Part shown: piece by piece, positions 36,301 to 49,200 of the stretch | Numbering within the stretch: the first letter of the stretch is position 1 | Layout of the letters: the number at the start of each line of letters is the position of its first letter | NCBI RefSeq assembly: GCF_000208745.1 | Contig: NC_030858.1 | Location: 3,702,062 to 3,766,061 of the forward strand | From: Theobroma cacao | Lineage: Eukaryota; Streptophyta; Magnoliopsida; Malvales; Malvaceae | Direction of reading: 5' to 3' | Length of the DNA stretch: 64,000 bases | The notes under the pieces: generated by a model | Databases searched by the model: none | What the model was told of the DNA's origin: nothing | The model's input: only the letters and a program-made list of their open reading frames with translations | Program-made: the position numbers and the translations under genes

Positions 36301-39300
36301 CTTCTCTATTTTCCAGGGGGATGATGAAAAACGACAAGACATGGAAGTCTTATATTTGTCAAAAATATCAAAGCTATTTCACTTTTTATATTTATTTTTA
36401 TATTCCCGTATTTTTCCTTAAAAGTTAGATTTTGCTATACTTAATTATTTCAAATGAACAATGACATTTAAATTCATCTTTGAGTAAAATTGGTTGTTAA
36501 TTTCACAATAATTTTCTAGTCAAACATTTGGGTGAGTGTTTATATCTATGTATTTGGCTTATGAGCCTCTATCTATCTCTTATTAGTGATAAAATTTTTG
36601 TGTCGGATGTTACGTTTTCTTGATCTTTTCTTGATCAATTTTTTTCAGAATGCTTAAATAAAATTTAACCTTGATTGAGAAAAAAAAAATTTTCTTGTTG
36701 AGCAATTAGGTTTATGAAACTGTTTGTTCAAAGCTTTTCGAATTTTTTTTTTGAATAAAACACATGGTCATTCCGCTTCAATCATTACTAACAATAATTT
36801 ACCTACAAATTTCTTAATGTCAACCATTTGTGTCGATACTAGTGCTAGGAGTTGAATCATGTCCAAATTCAGTTGCCTTCCTCTTTAAGTTTTATAGTAA
36901 TTAGGGTTACTAACTAAATTAAGAATATGATTATGTTAAATTAAGGGGAACATGATTAAACTTCGCATCATTTATAAGAGTTTGACTAACACTTCATGAT
37001 TTAACTTTTTAATACGATCATGCCAGTGCATTAATTAGCACAAGTAAAGTATATAACTATAATGGGGATGTCTCCATGAATATTTTGATTTCAGTAACCT
37101 ATTCTTTTGGTCTCCCCTTTATTGCTAAAGTATAATTTTTCAATACGAAAATGTTCTCTAAAATAATAACAATAATAATAATAAAAAGGGAAGAAATCAA
37201 GAAGGCAGAAGATTGACCTTTGAATGATGAAAACAATGAAACGACAGAAAACAGCCATTAGGAGGAGGCATGATGGAAAAATATGTATCATTTTCGACGT
37301 TTGTCAACTTGTTATTTCACCTGAAAGTTAGGCTGATATCGATGCTCCCCCATTTTCAATAGGATAAGATTCAATAATTAAAACCTTCGCAAAAGTTCAA
37401 ACTGGCTGCATCATACCCATTGGCATTTACCAACTTCATAGCTGTAATTAAATACACTTTTATTCTTCAATAAATTATTTGTAATTATTTACTCATTCTT
37501 TTTTTTTTCCCTTGGAAATTTAATAGAAAAAAAAGAGACAGGAAAAATCAATGTCTATTCTACTTAATAGCCAAGGAATTCGATTGGCTAATTAGTGTAC
37601 ACTGATTTTGCTGCTTTTAATTAAAGTAAGTACGTAAAAATGAGTTGGAATTCTATCCAATTTGATTACTTTTTTTTTTTTCCTTAAAGTTAATTAAAAC
37701 TTGAAACAACCGGTAAATATTTTGTCTCTTTAATCTTTATCGTATTACAAGCTAAGTTTGCAAGGTTGAAAGTGAATGGTAAAAAAGGATACGATTTGGA
37801 CAGAGATTTTTTTAAAGTTGATCTGTATCTCTGGTAAGAAAATATGTATATTTTATTTTTAATTATATAAATAAAACATAATTATTGAGAAAAAACAAAG
37901 AGAAACACATATTTAATATATGACATGAATTCTAATGTAAGTTAATTTAAAATATTTATTAACAATGAATCACTTATATTCTTTTTAAATACTTTTATTT
38001 ATAAAGACGTATTAGTTAATTTTAATGAGATGACAAGATACTATTGTTAATTTAGAGTGTGTAGGACTCTACGTATTACATCAAATGTATATTCATCTAT
38101 ATTCATGAACACTTTTAATTCAAGAAATATAATATATATAAAGACTTTAATAAGACATTTCATTTATATGGCTGTTAATTAGCATTCGTCTGAAAAAAAA
38201 AAAAAAAAGAGAAGAAAAACCGGAAACAGATAGATTTTTCCACCACCGTCCCCATGCATATCGATCTAATTAATTTATGGGACATATAATAATGGCAAAA
38301 TACTTAGTTAATGTCCTGCTCGTGTCGGATTCCAAACCATACAATAATTCAATAGCGTTCGGCAGTCAGAGAAGAAAAGCCTGCTACGACCTTACATTAA
38401 TAAAACAAATGTAATAACTCTATATATACATAAACTTATACCCCCCCCCCCCCCCCCCCCCGCCCANNNNNNCCCCCCCCCCCCCCCACGTGAACTGCAA
38501 TTATAGCATATACGTAAGAATAGATTACCTGCAGAAAAGATACTAAGGAGAGAAGGGCAGTGATGAGCTGCACCTGCCCGGCAATTCCATTTAGTACCTA
38601 ACATTATATACATCATATGTCGGTGTGACAAATTAATTAAAAACACAGCCGACGACGACTCCACTCTTTACCCCTTTTTTATCTTTTATTTCTCTGTCTT
38701 TGCATTGCAATATAATTAAAGTAGCGTTGCATTTAAACTTTGAATGCGGAATTGGAAAGAAAAAATTAAAAGAGGGAAAAAGCATATGGAGGGAAGGGGC
38801 GCTGTGGCGTGTAGAGGAGACAAAAGCAATCATATTTACGGCCTCAAAATATATATATTTATTATAACACTTGGAAGACAAAGTTTCCTGCTACAAGGTT
38901 CCGTTTAGGCCGTGAATCTCGGGTTCTTGCTCCCACTTTAGGGTTTCCAATGTATGAGTTTATACTCACATGTTTACCGTATATGCATGCAGCCAGAGAA
39001 GTTTAATTACATATCGCATTAATGCATCAGATATTGTTGGCTAAATTGGTTTAAAACTTTATACTATATTATTATATACTACTGTAAGATTGCCATGGCA
39101 TTGGCTGCAACATTACCCCGAGAGCTTGAGCTTTGCCTCAATTGGAGTTTTTTTCCTTCATTTTTATGTAGGGTGGGTTTGGTTTACAGAACAGGGTTGC
39201 CAGCTATATCTACTGCATGGATTTTGTTGTTCCGTGTGAATTTGCCTGCTCATTGGAGGGAAGGGTTATCTCAGCTAGTTTCAGGTTGGTGAGTGTCTAG

Positions 39301-42300
39301 GTTTGTTTGCTGTTAAACAATTTGAGCGCCAAAACTGGTGGATAAGGCTTATAACTATTCTTTAAAATGAAGAAGTAGAGTAAATATAACAAGATAGCTT
39401 TTTTACTTTCTTAATTCCTTTAATCTCACATCAAAACAAGATTTGGACTGTAATTTTAGATATGCATATATATAATCAAGAAAAATTAAAACATAAAGCA
39501 ATTAAATTAAGTCTCTCACACAGCTTCAATTGTATGCATTTAATTTAACTTGTACGTGCACATTTTTTTATTTTTATTTTGATGCACAGTGAACCGTTTC
39601 CTAACTGTAGTATAACTCTGGGTTGCAGTGCTGCAGGAGTGCTTAACTCATTTACATAAATGAAAGTTCATCGGGCAAACACGGAATGACTTAAAACAGA
39701 AAATCAAGAATTTAGTTAAACATGTCCGTCATGGAAAAAGCTAAGTTTAGTTGTATATAGGTGGGAAGCACCATTGTCCAAGTGATTCTACTGCTTATCC
39801 TAAATGATGTTTCAGACTTTAACATTATACAGTTGTTGATTTCAAAGAAGCTAATTAAATGGAGGAAAGTGAAAATTGTTTACACCCATTCCCTATCGTA
39901 TCTTTATCATCATCAAGTTGTTGTAGGGAAGGGATGGGGAAGAAGTTGATTGATAGAACCCCACTTTTTACATAGTGCATTAAAATGCTTTGTTTCAAAA
40001 AGGGTCCCACGAAGGGGAAAAAAAATATTGTGGCTACTCTTTTCTAAGTGGATAATACAAGGAACTTTGAGATCCCTCTTTAGAGATATAGTTGAATCAC
40101 CTGGATGGAGACCTTAGTGGCTCCATTATCAACATCATCTCTTTCTTTCGAGGGTTGCGTGAACTAGCTAGCACCAATAATCCAGCCAGGCTGGATATGG
40201 TAAAAATTTTAGTAAACCCAAACATTACTGTACTGTCAAATATTAATTAAGCAGGCAAGAATACAAAAACCCATAAAGCTGTGTGTGTATCCCCCAGTCC
40301 CCACCATTTCTATAGGACACTTTTTACTCTTTGGATGCTGATATTAGCAGAGTAGGGACCATGGCACGACTCGTGTTTAACGGTGGTGAGGATCCATCGA
40401 ATAGATATATGTCCATGTCATGTCATTGTCTATAGATGTACTAACATCTCCATGCATACAAATTCCATTCAAAGCTTGTTTAATTAGTGCCGGGGGGAAT
40501 ATTAATCCCATGATTAGCTTAAACTAAAGGCACGTCATTTAAAAAAGACAACCCTAAACGAGATTATTCATCGCTTGTCTCCCCCTTTTAGTTAATTTCT
40601 CACCATTAATTACTAAATATTGATCATCAGCAATCGGCATCTTTCTTGTCCATGTGCACGCCTAGATACCATGGGCATCATTCTATTATTAAACCAAATC
40701 ATTCTGTTGGGTTGCATCCGTTGCCTTATATGTGAAACCCCTCCCCATATGGGCCGGGAATCCTGATTTCATAATTTTACTACCTAATTTCATATGCCTA
40801 ATGATCACCTATGAATGTCATGAGAAATCTTGTACTTCGTCATCGATGATTCCCATGTAGTGATGGCTTGGAAATGGCAGACAACTCTTTCACTTGTGTG
40901 CCTCGACCTTTTCACTTATATAGGTGCTGAGAAAGCAAAAGATCTTTTGTCCGAAATAACAATTTTGCGTATCGCATGTTTAATGTGATATACATTGCCA
41001 GGAAAAAAAATTGTATGACTAAGCGTTAGTTATGTCTTGTCTCCTTTACTTGGTCTGCTAGTGTTGCAATTTCATTTGAGCTTGAATTCCCCATTCCCAT
41101 ATGTCACCTTGTTCTGCTACTCTTTTTATGTTAAAATGGTTCCGGAGTCAAATTCTGTTGCAGATTTGATTCTTTGGCTGGCATATGATTTAACCTACAA
41201 CACACTTGTCGCATTGTGAGAGGTCAAAATCAAAGAGGTAATTAATTCATTAACGGATCAGTTCCATGAGATATTAGAACTACACAGTAAGTTTCCATTG
41301 ATCAGAATTTGTTCTTGACGTGACGCAAGCGCACTGTTTAGACCTGAAAATTAAAGGTGACTAAGAGTTCATAGTCGTCGACCCTTGAATTTTTTTTTTC
41401 CAGGTAGCAAAGGAGGAAAATGTTCATCATAGATAATTTCATGAGATGCATGCAATTGTCTCCAATTTCGGTAGCCAACAAAGGTGGCCATTCGGGACCT
41501 CACTCATTTACGAGTGCTACACTATCTGCCACTTTGGTTTGACTAATAATGCATGTATATGTACTTTTCCATAAGCAAAGTGATGGCCTCTTGTTTAAGT
41601 CTGTCCAAATTGATTGTTTCACTCCAAGCAATTAAGCTTCTGCACCTTAACTTGCTAGGTCCTCCATGCAAACTTAACTTGACAGGTCCTGGACGCTGGA
41701 GGAGCTAGCATAGCAAGAAAGCGAAATGACAGATGATATATTGACCTCATAACCAACAGCTAGCTGTAGTAAGTGCAATCATAACCCTGATAGGGGCCAT
41801 ATCTGTTTTAAGAACAGATGGTGGCCAAAGGAATCCCACTTCCCCAGTTCGCTGAGCAGAAAATATATCGTGGCATTGCTGTTTCTGGGACAGCGTAGTC
41901 CACGAGTTTGACGATTTTGCAAAATAAGAGTTCCAACAAAGCAGAGAAAGAAGCCAGTGGTTATGATGATAAAAGATTACAAAATTAAAAAAAAAAGGAA
42001 AAAAGGGGGTACCGTTAGTCCGTACAGCGAGAGGCCAGAGGAGAAAGTGCAGTGGCCAACCGGAGAAACCATAGCCACTCATATGGGGATTCTGATTAAA
42101 CACGGAAATTAAAAAAAAAAGGAACCGAAAACTCCACAATTTGGTCGGAGTTGAAGGTTGTTGGCCCGACAAAAGCTGCACCACTTCACATGGCTTGGGG
42201 GGTTTCCTGGGAGCCCCTTGCATTGGTTGCTTGGCTCTGCCTTTGGTTTCCATGTTCATACCGTATAATTTATATGGATCTCTACAGGATTTTTATATCT

Positions 42301-45300
42301 ACATTGGTCTAGAAGAATCAAATTGACCATAAAATCTTTCCACTCACAAGTAATCAATTCGGTCGAAGTTAGTTGGAACCAAAAAAAAAATGTTCAGGAA
42401 TTATTGAATTTCACAGCTTCAGCAAACTATGATTAAAGATAAAGGGAACAAGGGAAAGTGATCAAAAACACTAATTCTCTCCTTTCACTCAAAAGCCGAA
42501 ATGCCACTATCTTAACACTATACTTCCGCAGATATGTATTAATCATGGATTTGATTCCAATGCTTTACTTTACTAGGATAAGCACAAGTCTTTGTTCATT
42601 TTCTTTTTCACTCTTTTAGGAAACAGTAGTTTGTTTAGTAATATTTCTTTTCTTTAAGGCTTAAGCTTTCTCTCCCAGGTGAAAAACCTCTTTTTGGTTT
42701 TTACTTTCCTCTTGGAATTCAATTCGGAAAGCAGGTGTCAACCCTCTATTAAGAGACTGCAAGGAATTCTGATTAAGGCATAAAGACATATGTCCCTTAG
42801 AATTCAATACTTGGAAGGATCAAAGAGAACAGAATATAGATTAATTAACATTACTTTCAAAAGGAAAGGGCCATACTCCTAAGTCGTAACTCAGAATGTC
42901 TTGGAAGGGGCCATCTCATTTTCATCATCTTTTTGGGGTCCGGCCATGATCTTACAAGCTACATGGAGTCATCACTCCTCCAAACTATTGCTTTAACGGC
43001 TTCTTTAATGGAGCTACAGAAAATGATGAAACAATGTCAGTCAACGTTCTTGACAGCAAACAACAGTGTATTATCATAATTCGCTTAGAGTAAAAAAAAA
43101 ATACAATTGTAATGATTAATAAAATCATGATTAGTTACGTTTTACAATAGTTTTTTGTTATGCATCCAATTAAGGCGTTGATGGTGTTTAAAATGGGGGA
43201 AGGCAATTATAGATTGTTGGGCAAATATGAACAAATCATGGGGTTCATTTCAATGAATTTGCCATTATTCATTGCATTCAATCACCGGCCCACATGAATT
43301 GCATGGCAAGGTATATGACGACTTATTCCATCTTCCCTTAGGCTTAAGCACCTTTGCAAAACAAATATTAGTCATAAAATAAATTAAACTCGAAAATGTC
43401 ACTTAAATTTAGTTAGAGAAAATTTTTTTAACAAGATCGTGAAGACGGAAAATATAAAATCTAGTTTTAAAAATTGTGAAAATACAATAACAATGATAGT
43501 TTGATATGCGAAACTTATACATTTTAAATCATATACAGAATTGTTGATAAAAAATTTTAATAGATAATTCGGATTGAATAGTAGTTGAAATAGTTATAAC
43601 ACGTTTAATTAATATTTTTTTATTTTATTATGATTTTTGCATATAATAAAAGAAGAAAATGATGGGAGTGAGAGAAAGAAAGAATATCTATAATATAAAA
43701 ACTATAGATGGGCAGGTCCTACAGCATTATGGATGCTCAAAATCAGGATCTTCCATTGTCTAGATTAATTGTAAAAGGCAACTCAACTGTTGCATTGAAA
43801 ATTAAACAAGTCTTTAATCAATTATTATTATTATTTGTTTCGGCTAAAAGCAATTAATTATACAAAAGCTTAACTTTAATTGATGTATAATGATGTCCGA
43901 AGAAGGAATCAACAAGCCTGTGACATGTGAAGATCTCCTGCTTTTGCGGCTAGTGCCCGTTCTAGCGTATATAAAAGAAATTTATATATTCCAGCCTTTG
44001 TTTTCTAGTCAATATTCAAAATATTAATTTATTCAAATGTTTTTAGTTTAATAATATATATAAAAAAAGTGGATTTTCCTTTTCTTTTCCCCTAATTCCT
44101 GGTTTCTCTCTATTGCAAGCCAAATTTTGTAAGTTGATGAGTTATTTCAAAGTTAGTTGACTCTCAACCTTTACACCTCAATTTCTTAGCTTAATTAATT
44201 ACCTAGCTAAATTAATCCACATTATTTTTTTATTAAAATTGATTTACAGGGTATTTTCTTGGTAATAACGATACTGCTTTAACCAAAAAAAAAAGATGGC
44301 ATTTTTTAGTAGAAATGGGGTATCTTAATAAGGAGAAATGGTATGATTAACTGATTGTAGCTTCTAGTTTTCTTAATTTTTTATTTTAATTCGTATCAAA
44401 TTTATAATAAGTTAGATATTTAAATACTTAATAAAAGACAAAATTATATCTGTGATTTCTAAAATTTGAAATGTATATCATTATGGTCTTTATAGTTTAA
44501 AAAGTAATTGATGATGCTTACATTTTCTATGTTATACCAAATTAATCTTTCAAATAATATTAAAAATAAAAAATTAACAAATTATCTTTAAAAAATAAAA
44601 ATTAAAATGATATGTGTTTTAAATATTAATAGTTTCGGATGTAATTATTTTAATGAAAACTTAAAATCCCATTGGTCAGAACAACAATTGTCTTGTAAGT
44701 AAAGATTACTGTTATTATCACTTCATTTCTTTATTTTAGACTTTTGATATTGATGAAGACTTTAGCATAATTAATGAAAACAAAGTAGTTAATGTGTTAG
44801 CCATAGATGCCTATGTTAAATTTCCACAACATTTACTATGTGTTAATGGGATATTAAACATGGTGTGGTTAAATTGAAAATTGACCAACATAATTTAATG
44901 AAGATAATTATTTATTTAATTAATTTGAAATTTTCAGTCATGAAGAAATGATGATTATGATCGAAAAAAAATCATAAAAAATGATGGTTTTTAGTTGGTG
45001 GGTCCAACACCAATGAAGAAGCCCAATCCACGGCAGACAACGATGAAAAAAACAAGAGAAGCAAATAGATTAAACTTCATGCAGAGAGGCATCGAAGTGC
45101 GGTGCCACGTCATCGAGCATAAGAATATTTCCATATCTGGCACACACCAGATCGTGATCCCGCCAACTCCGAACAAAAATTACATCGAAAAAGTAAAAAA
45201 AGAAAAAGAAAAAAAGGTGAAAAATTCACCGTCGAACCATTTTTATTGTACTCCTCTAAAGCGACAATGCCTTACGCAAGCCCACAAGCCGGCACGCGCA

Positions 45301-45480
45301 CACTCCAAACGGTGAATTTTTTCCTGCGGAAATGTGAGGTGAAAATTGGTACCGATTTTAACTGTCCGCTTATAACATTACACCACGCGCGAAGCACACG
45401 CGCAACGACTAAATTTAATGGAAAAAGTTAAAATAATCCTATTTATTTTCTTTTGTTTATTTACCGTGCCTGTTTGCTTC
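33331..45480. other. 12 kb gene desert
   Basis: No supported gene. The longest open frame (41747-42259, minus, 170 codons) has no recognisable domain and includes low-complexity Phe-rich sequence. Another at 34527-34889 (plus, 120 codons) has antisense competition and no family. TATA-like strings occur (for example near 43967, TATATAAAAG) but without a following gene. Non-coding RNA genes cannot be excluded from sequence inspection alone. Confidence 0.55.
38441..38487. repeat. Poly(C) tract containing an assembly gap
   Basis: About 21 consecutive C from 38441, then GCCCA, six N at 38467-38472, then 15 C. The Ns mark an unresolved stretch, so real length and sequence are unknown; homopolymer sequencing failure is the likely cause. 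Confidence 0.9.
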
Positions 45481-45491
45481 AGTCTATTATA

Positions 45492-46220
45492 TGTCGGCTT
45501 GTTTCACAAATTATTAAAAAAAAAAAGAAGGGAAACAGAGAAAGAGAGAAGAAAGCTGGCTTTTGCTCTGCTTTTGTTTTGCTTTGCTTTGGCTTTGGCT
45601 TTGTCTCTCTGATTTCCCGGCGACAAGTCTGTTTCCTTCTCCTTGATCCCATAAAGTTTTTTTTTCTCTTTTTTTTTTTAAATCTCTTTTCGTCTGATTC
45701 TAGAACCAAAAAACGGTGAGCTTCAAGAGAAGAGCAGTTTTCAGTTTGATTGGGAAAATGGAACCGGTTGTTAACATTCCATGCAGTTAGTTCTCTACGG
45801 TTCGGCTTCTTTAAACGATTCATCGACGGAATTTTTTTTCTTTTTTGGAAATGAAATGCTTCACGTGATTGAAATATCGAAACGAATCAAAGCTTGTAAC
45901 GAAGGTAATGAAGAGAAAAGTAGCTCAGAAAAGAACGAAGTTTTGGCGTTTGGTTTCACTTCAAGTTAGGGTTTAGTTTCTTTGGGATTTGAATGTGAAG
46001 CAGCGGCGTTTCTTCAAGCGCGTATGCGGTAATTTTCCGACAAGGGATACTGCAGAAAAGATTTTTTTTTTTTGAAGCGTTGATGGTTTCATTGCTAAAA
46101 GAGTGGAAGTAACTTTATGGTGAAGAAAGTTGATCTTTTTCAAGCGTTTTGTTGGAGCAAAACAAGTGATTGGATTCCTTAAGAGTTTTGTTTACTTTTT
46201 ATTGATTCAAATTTGTTAGC
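45492..46220 (+). promoter_or_regulatory. Promoter/leader of the ARF gene with upstream ORFs and AuxRE-type sites
   Basis: TGTCGG lies at 45492-45497 and TGTCTC at 45602-45607; both are core forms of the auxin response element bound by ARFs. From about 45620 the sequence looks like a transcribed leader. It contains several upstream ATGs with short frames: 45758-45790 (10 residues), 45781-45969 (62 residues), 46083-46112 (9 residues) and 46117-46182 (21 residues). The transcription start is not known, so which uORFs are in the mRNA is inference. Confidence 0.5.
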
Positions 46221-49200
46221 ATGAAGGCTCCACCAAATGGATTTTTGGCAAATTCTGCAGAAGGTTTGATTTTTTTCTTACTGATTTCTTTTTCTCTTCG
46301 TTGTACTCTGTTTCTGCTTTTCTTTTTCCCCTCGGGTCACAAAAATCTTTGGGTCTTAAGCAGTGAGAAGTTTGCTTCATTATTAGTATACATTTAGTTG
46401 CTATATGGATTTTTTTTCTATATTATCCAGATCCCTCTAAATTGTTATTCGTTTAAAGAATTTATTAGTATTATTTTTGGTTTTTTTTAATGCTCTGAAG
46501 TTGTTCATGTAAAATGTAATCTTTTTGGAGAAATACTATAAAATCCCATTTTGATAAAAATGGAAATAAGCAAGTAACATGTCTAAAAGTAAACGTTCTT
46601 GTAACTGAGTGGCAACTTTCCTCATTTTAGTGGGTAAGGTTTGGATTTTGGAAGATTTACCATTTTGCAAATTGGAAGTGAAACAAGGATGGAAAATAGA
46701 AAGAGAACATGAAACAACCATTGTTTTGTTAATTCCAAATATAAAACTCTTAATTATATAAGAATATTCATGATAACTTCATTTTTAGAAGCTGGCTATC
46801 TGGGAAAAGTAGGATTAGTTATTGATACTAGGAAATTGGGGAGTTTTTGCATGAGACTATAGAGTAATTGTTGCCTTGTCTATCTTTCAAATTTCACAAG
46901 AATATGGATATCGAGAATTTTTTGGTAGTTGATGCTTTAATTATTTTTATGACTTTTTGTGGTCTTGTGGGATGTTTGATAATATTCTGGTTGGTTTTGG
47001 AAAGCAGGAGAAAGGAAGAGTATCAATTCAGAATTATGGCATGCTTGTGCTGGACCACTTGTTTCTTTGCCGCCAGTTGGAAGTCTGGTGGTTTACTTTC
47101 CTCAAGGCCACAGCGAGCAAGTGAGTCGCTTTCCTCATTCATTCCTGAGGAATAATTGTTTCTGAATCTTGTCTTCTATGAAATTTTCTCATATTCATAA
47201 AAACTTTTCAGGTTGCAGCATCAATGCAAAAGGAGACTGATTTCATACCAAGCTACCCTAATCTTCCTTCCAAATTGATTTGCATGCTCCATAATGTCAC
47301 TTTGCATGTAAGCAAAAGCAAGCCATCATTATACCAAGCTTTTTTTTTATTTTTTTATAGTCATCGAAGGTTAAAAGGTTGTTCCTAAATGAAATATTTG
47401 CATTTAGCTCAAGATATATAGTGCATGGTGCACTATTGGATTGATGATATCCGTTTCATATGTCAGATAATCTTTTTACATTAAATACTGGATGATTTGG
47501 CTGGCTTAGGTACTTGGTGCTTTATGGTGCTCATCTATATAGTGGTAGATAATGGTACATGTGCTTGAATGGACTTCTTCAAGGAGGTTCTTGTTTGGTG
47601 CTGGGTCATGCTGTAATATGGATGAGGATCCTGGGGGGTATATGCATGGATATAATTTTTTAATGGTCAGAAATGATAAAAAAATGCAAGGAAAGTTATA
47701 TAATTCTTTATTATTGCTAACGAATTCAATTATTTAAATCTTGAATCAGGCTGATCCAGAAACTGATGAGGTCTATGCCCAGATGACTCTTCAACCTGTA
47801 AATAAAGTAGGTCAGCTATTAATTTTGAGAATATATTAATAAAAATTGCAGAACTCCATCCATCCCTTTTTTTCTTTTAAATTTTCACATGTAGTGAATT
47901 ATAGGAAGATTGCTTAAAGTACTTCTCTACAGTATGACAAGGAAGCATTACTGGCATCTGATATGGGCCTCAAGCAAAGCAGACAACCTGCTGAGTTCTT
48001 TTGCAAAACTCTTACAGCTAGTGACACTAGCACTCATGGTGGATTTTCTGTGCCTCGTCGAGCAGCTGAGAAGATCTTCCCGCCTCTGGTGTGTAGAAAC
48101 TTTCAATATTTAGGTTTCTATTTTAAGATTTGAGAGGTGTGAGGAGAGCATTTTGTGTCTATTATTCCTGAGCTCTAAATGATGATATATGGTAGGATTT
48201 TTCAATGCAACCACCTGCTCAGGAGCTAGTAGCTAGAGATTTACATGACAATACATGGACATTTAGACATATTTATCGAGGTATTGTTCTCTTCAAGATG
48301 TTGCTCTCCTCTTTCATTAGCAGAGGTCTACTGGTATTAATATCAAAAGACTGCAGCTTGATCAAAGTGTTTTATGATGCAACTTAGTCGTTACTTACTT
48401 TTTGTTAATGTTCACAAAAAAATTTTAACTTCCTTGCCAACTTTTTGAGTATAAAGTAAGACGGGTAGATTTGAATGTTGTTTCTTTCTCTCCTTTAACG
48501 TTTCTTATAAGCATTTGATAATTTCAGTGTTTCTTAAATGTTATTTTTATCTTCATTGACACTAATGCTTTATGGTGATACTATTAAGTCATATAAATTT
48601 GTTCAACATATCAAGGTTGTTTCTGCATTAAATTTTGTCAGAAGCTAATGGAATAATATATCAAAATGTGTAATGCCATCTTTTCAGGTCAACCAAAGAG
48701 GCACCTTCTGACTACTGGTTGGAGTGTCTTTGTTAGCACAAAAAGACTCTTTGCTGGTGATTCTGTTCTTTTTATAAGGTATGATACATACACTTAAATA
48801 TATCTGTATTTGATAAAATTTAACTAGATCAGTCTCCATTTTTCTGCTTTAACTGAAATACCTTGCTTATATGTAGAGATGAGAAGTCACAGCTGCTCTT
48901 GGGTATAAAGCGCGCTAATAGACAGCAGCCAGCTCTCTCTTCATCAGTGATTTCTAGTGATAGCATGCATATTGGGATCCTTGCTGCCGCAGCTCATGCT
49001 GCAGCCAATAACAGCCCATTTACTATATTCTACAATCCAAGGTTTTGCTGAAGCATATTTTGGTTGTCCTTTGATTTATTAGTATTATGTAATTATAAAA
49101 AAATAAGCTATTAATAGGTCTGAAAAGATTTTTTTAATTTTGATAGGGCAAGCCCTTCTGAGTTTGTGATTCCGTTAGCAAAGTATAACAAAGCCATGTA

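Noticed and set aside
41747..42259. 170-codon minus-strand open frame
   Set aside because: No recognisable domain, a Phe-rich low-complexity middle with A/T homopolymers, no promoter seen, and a competing frame on the other strand.
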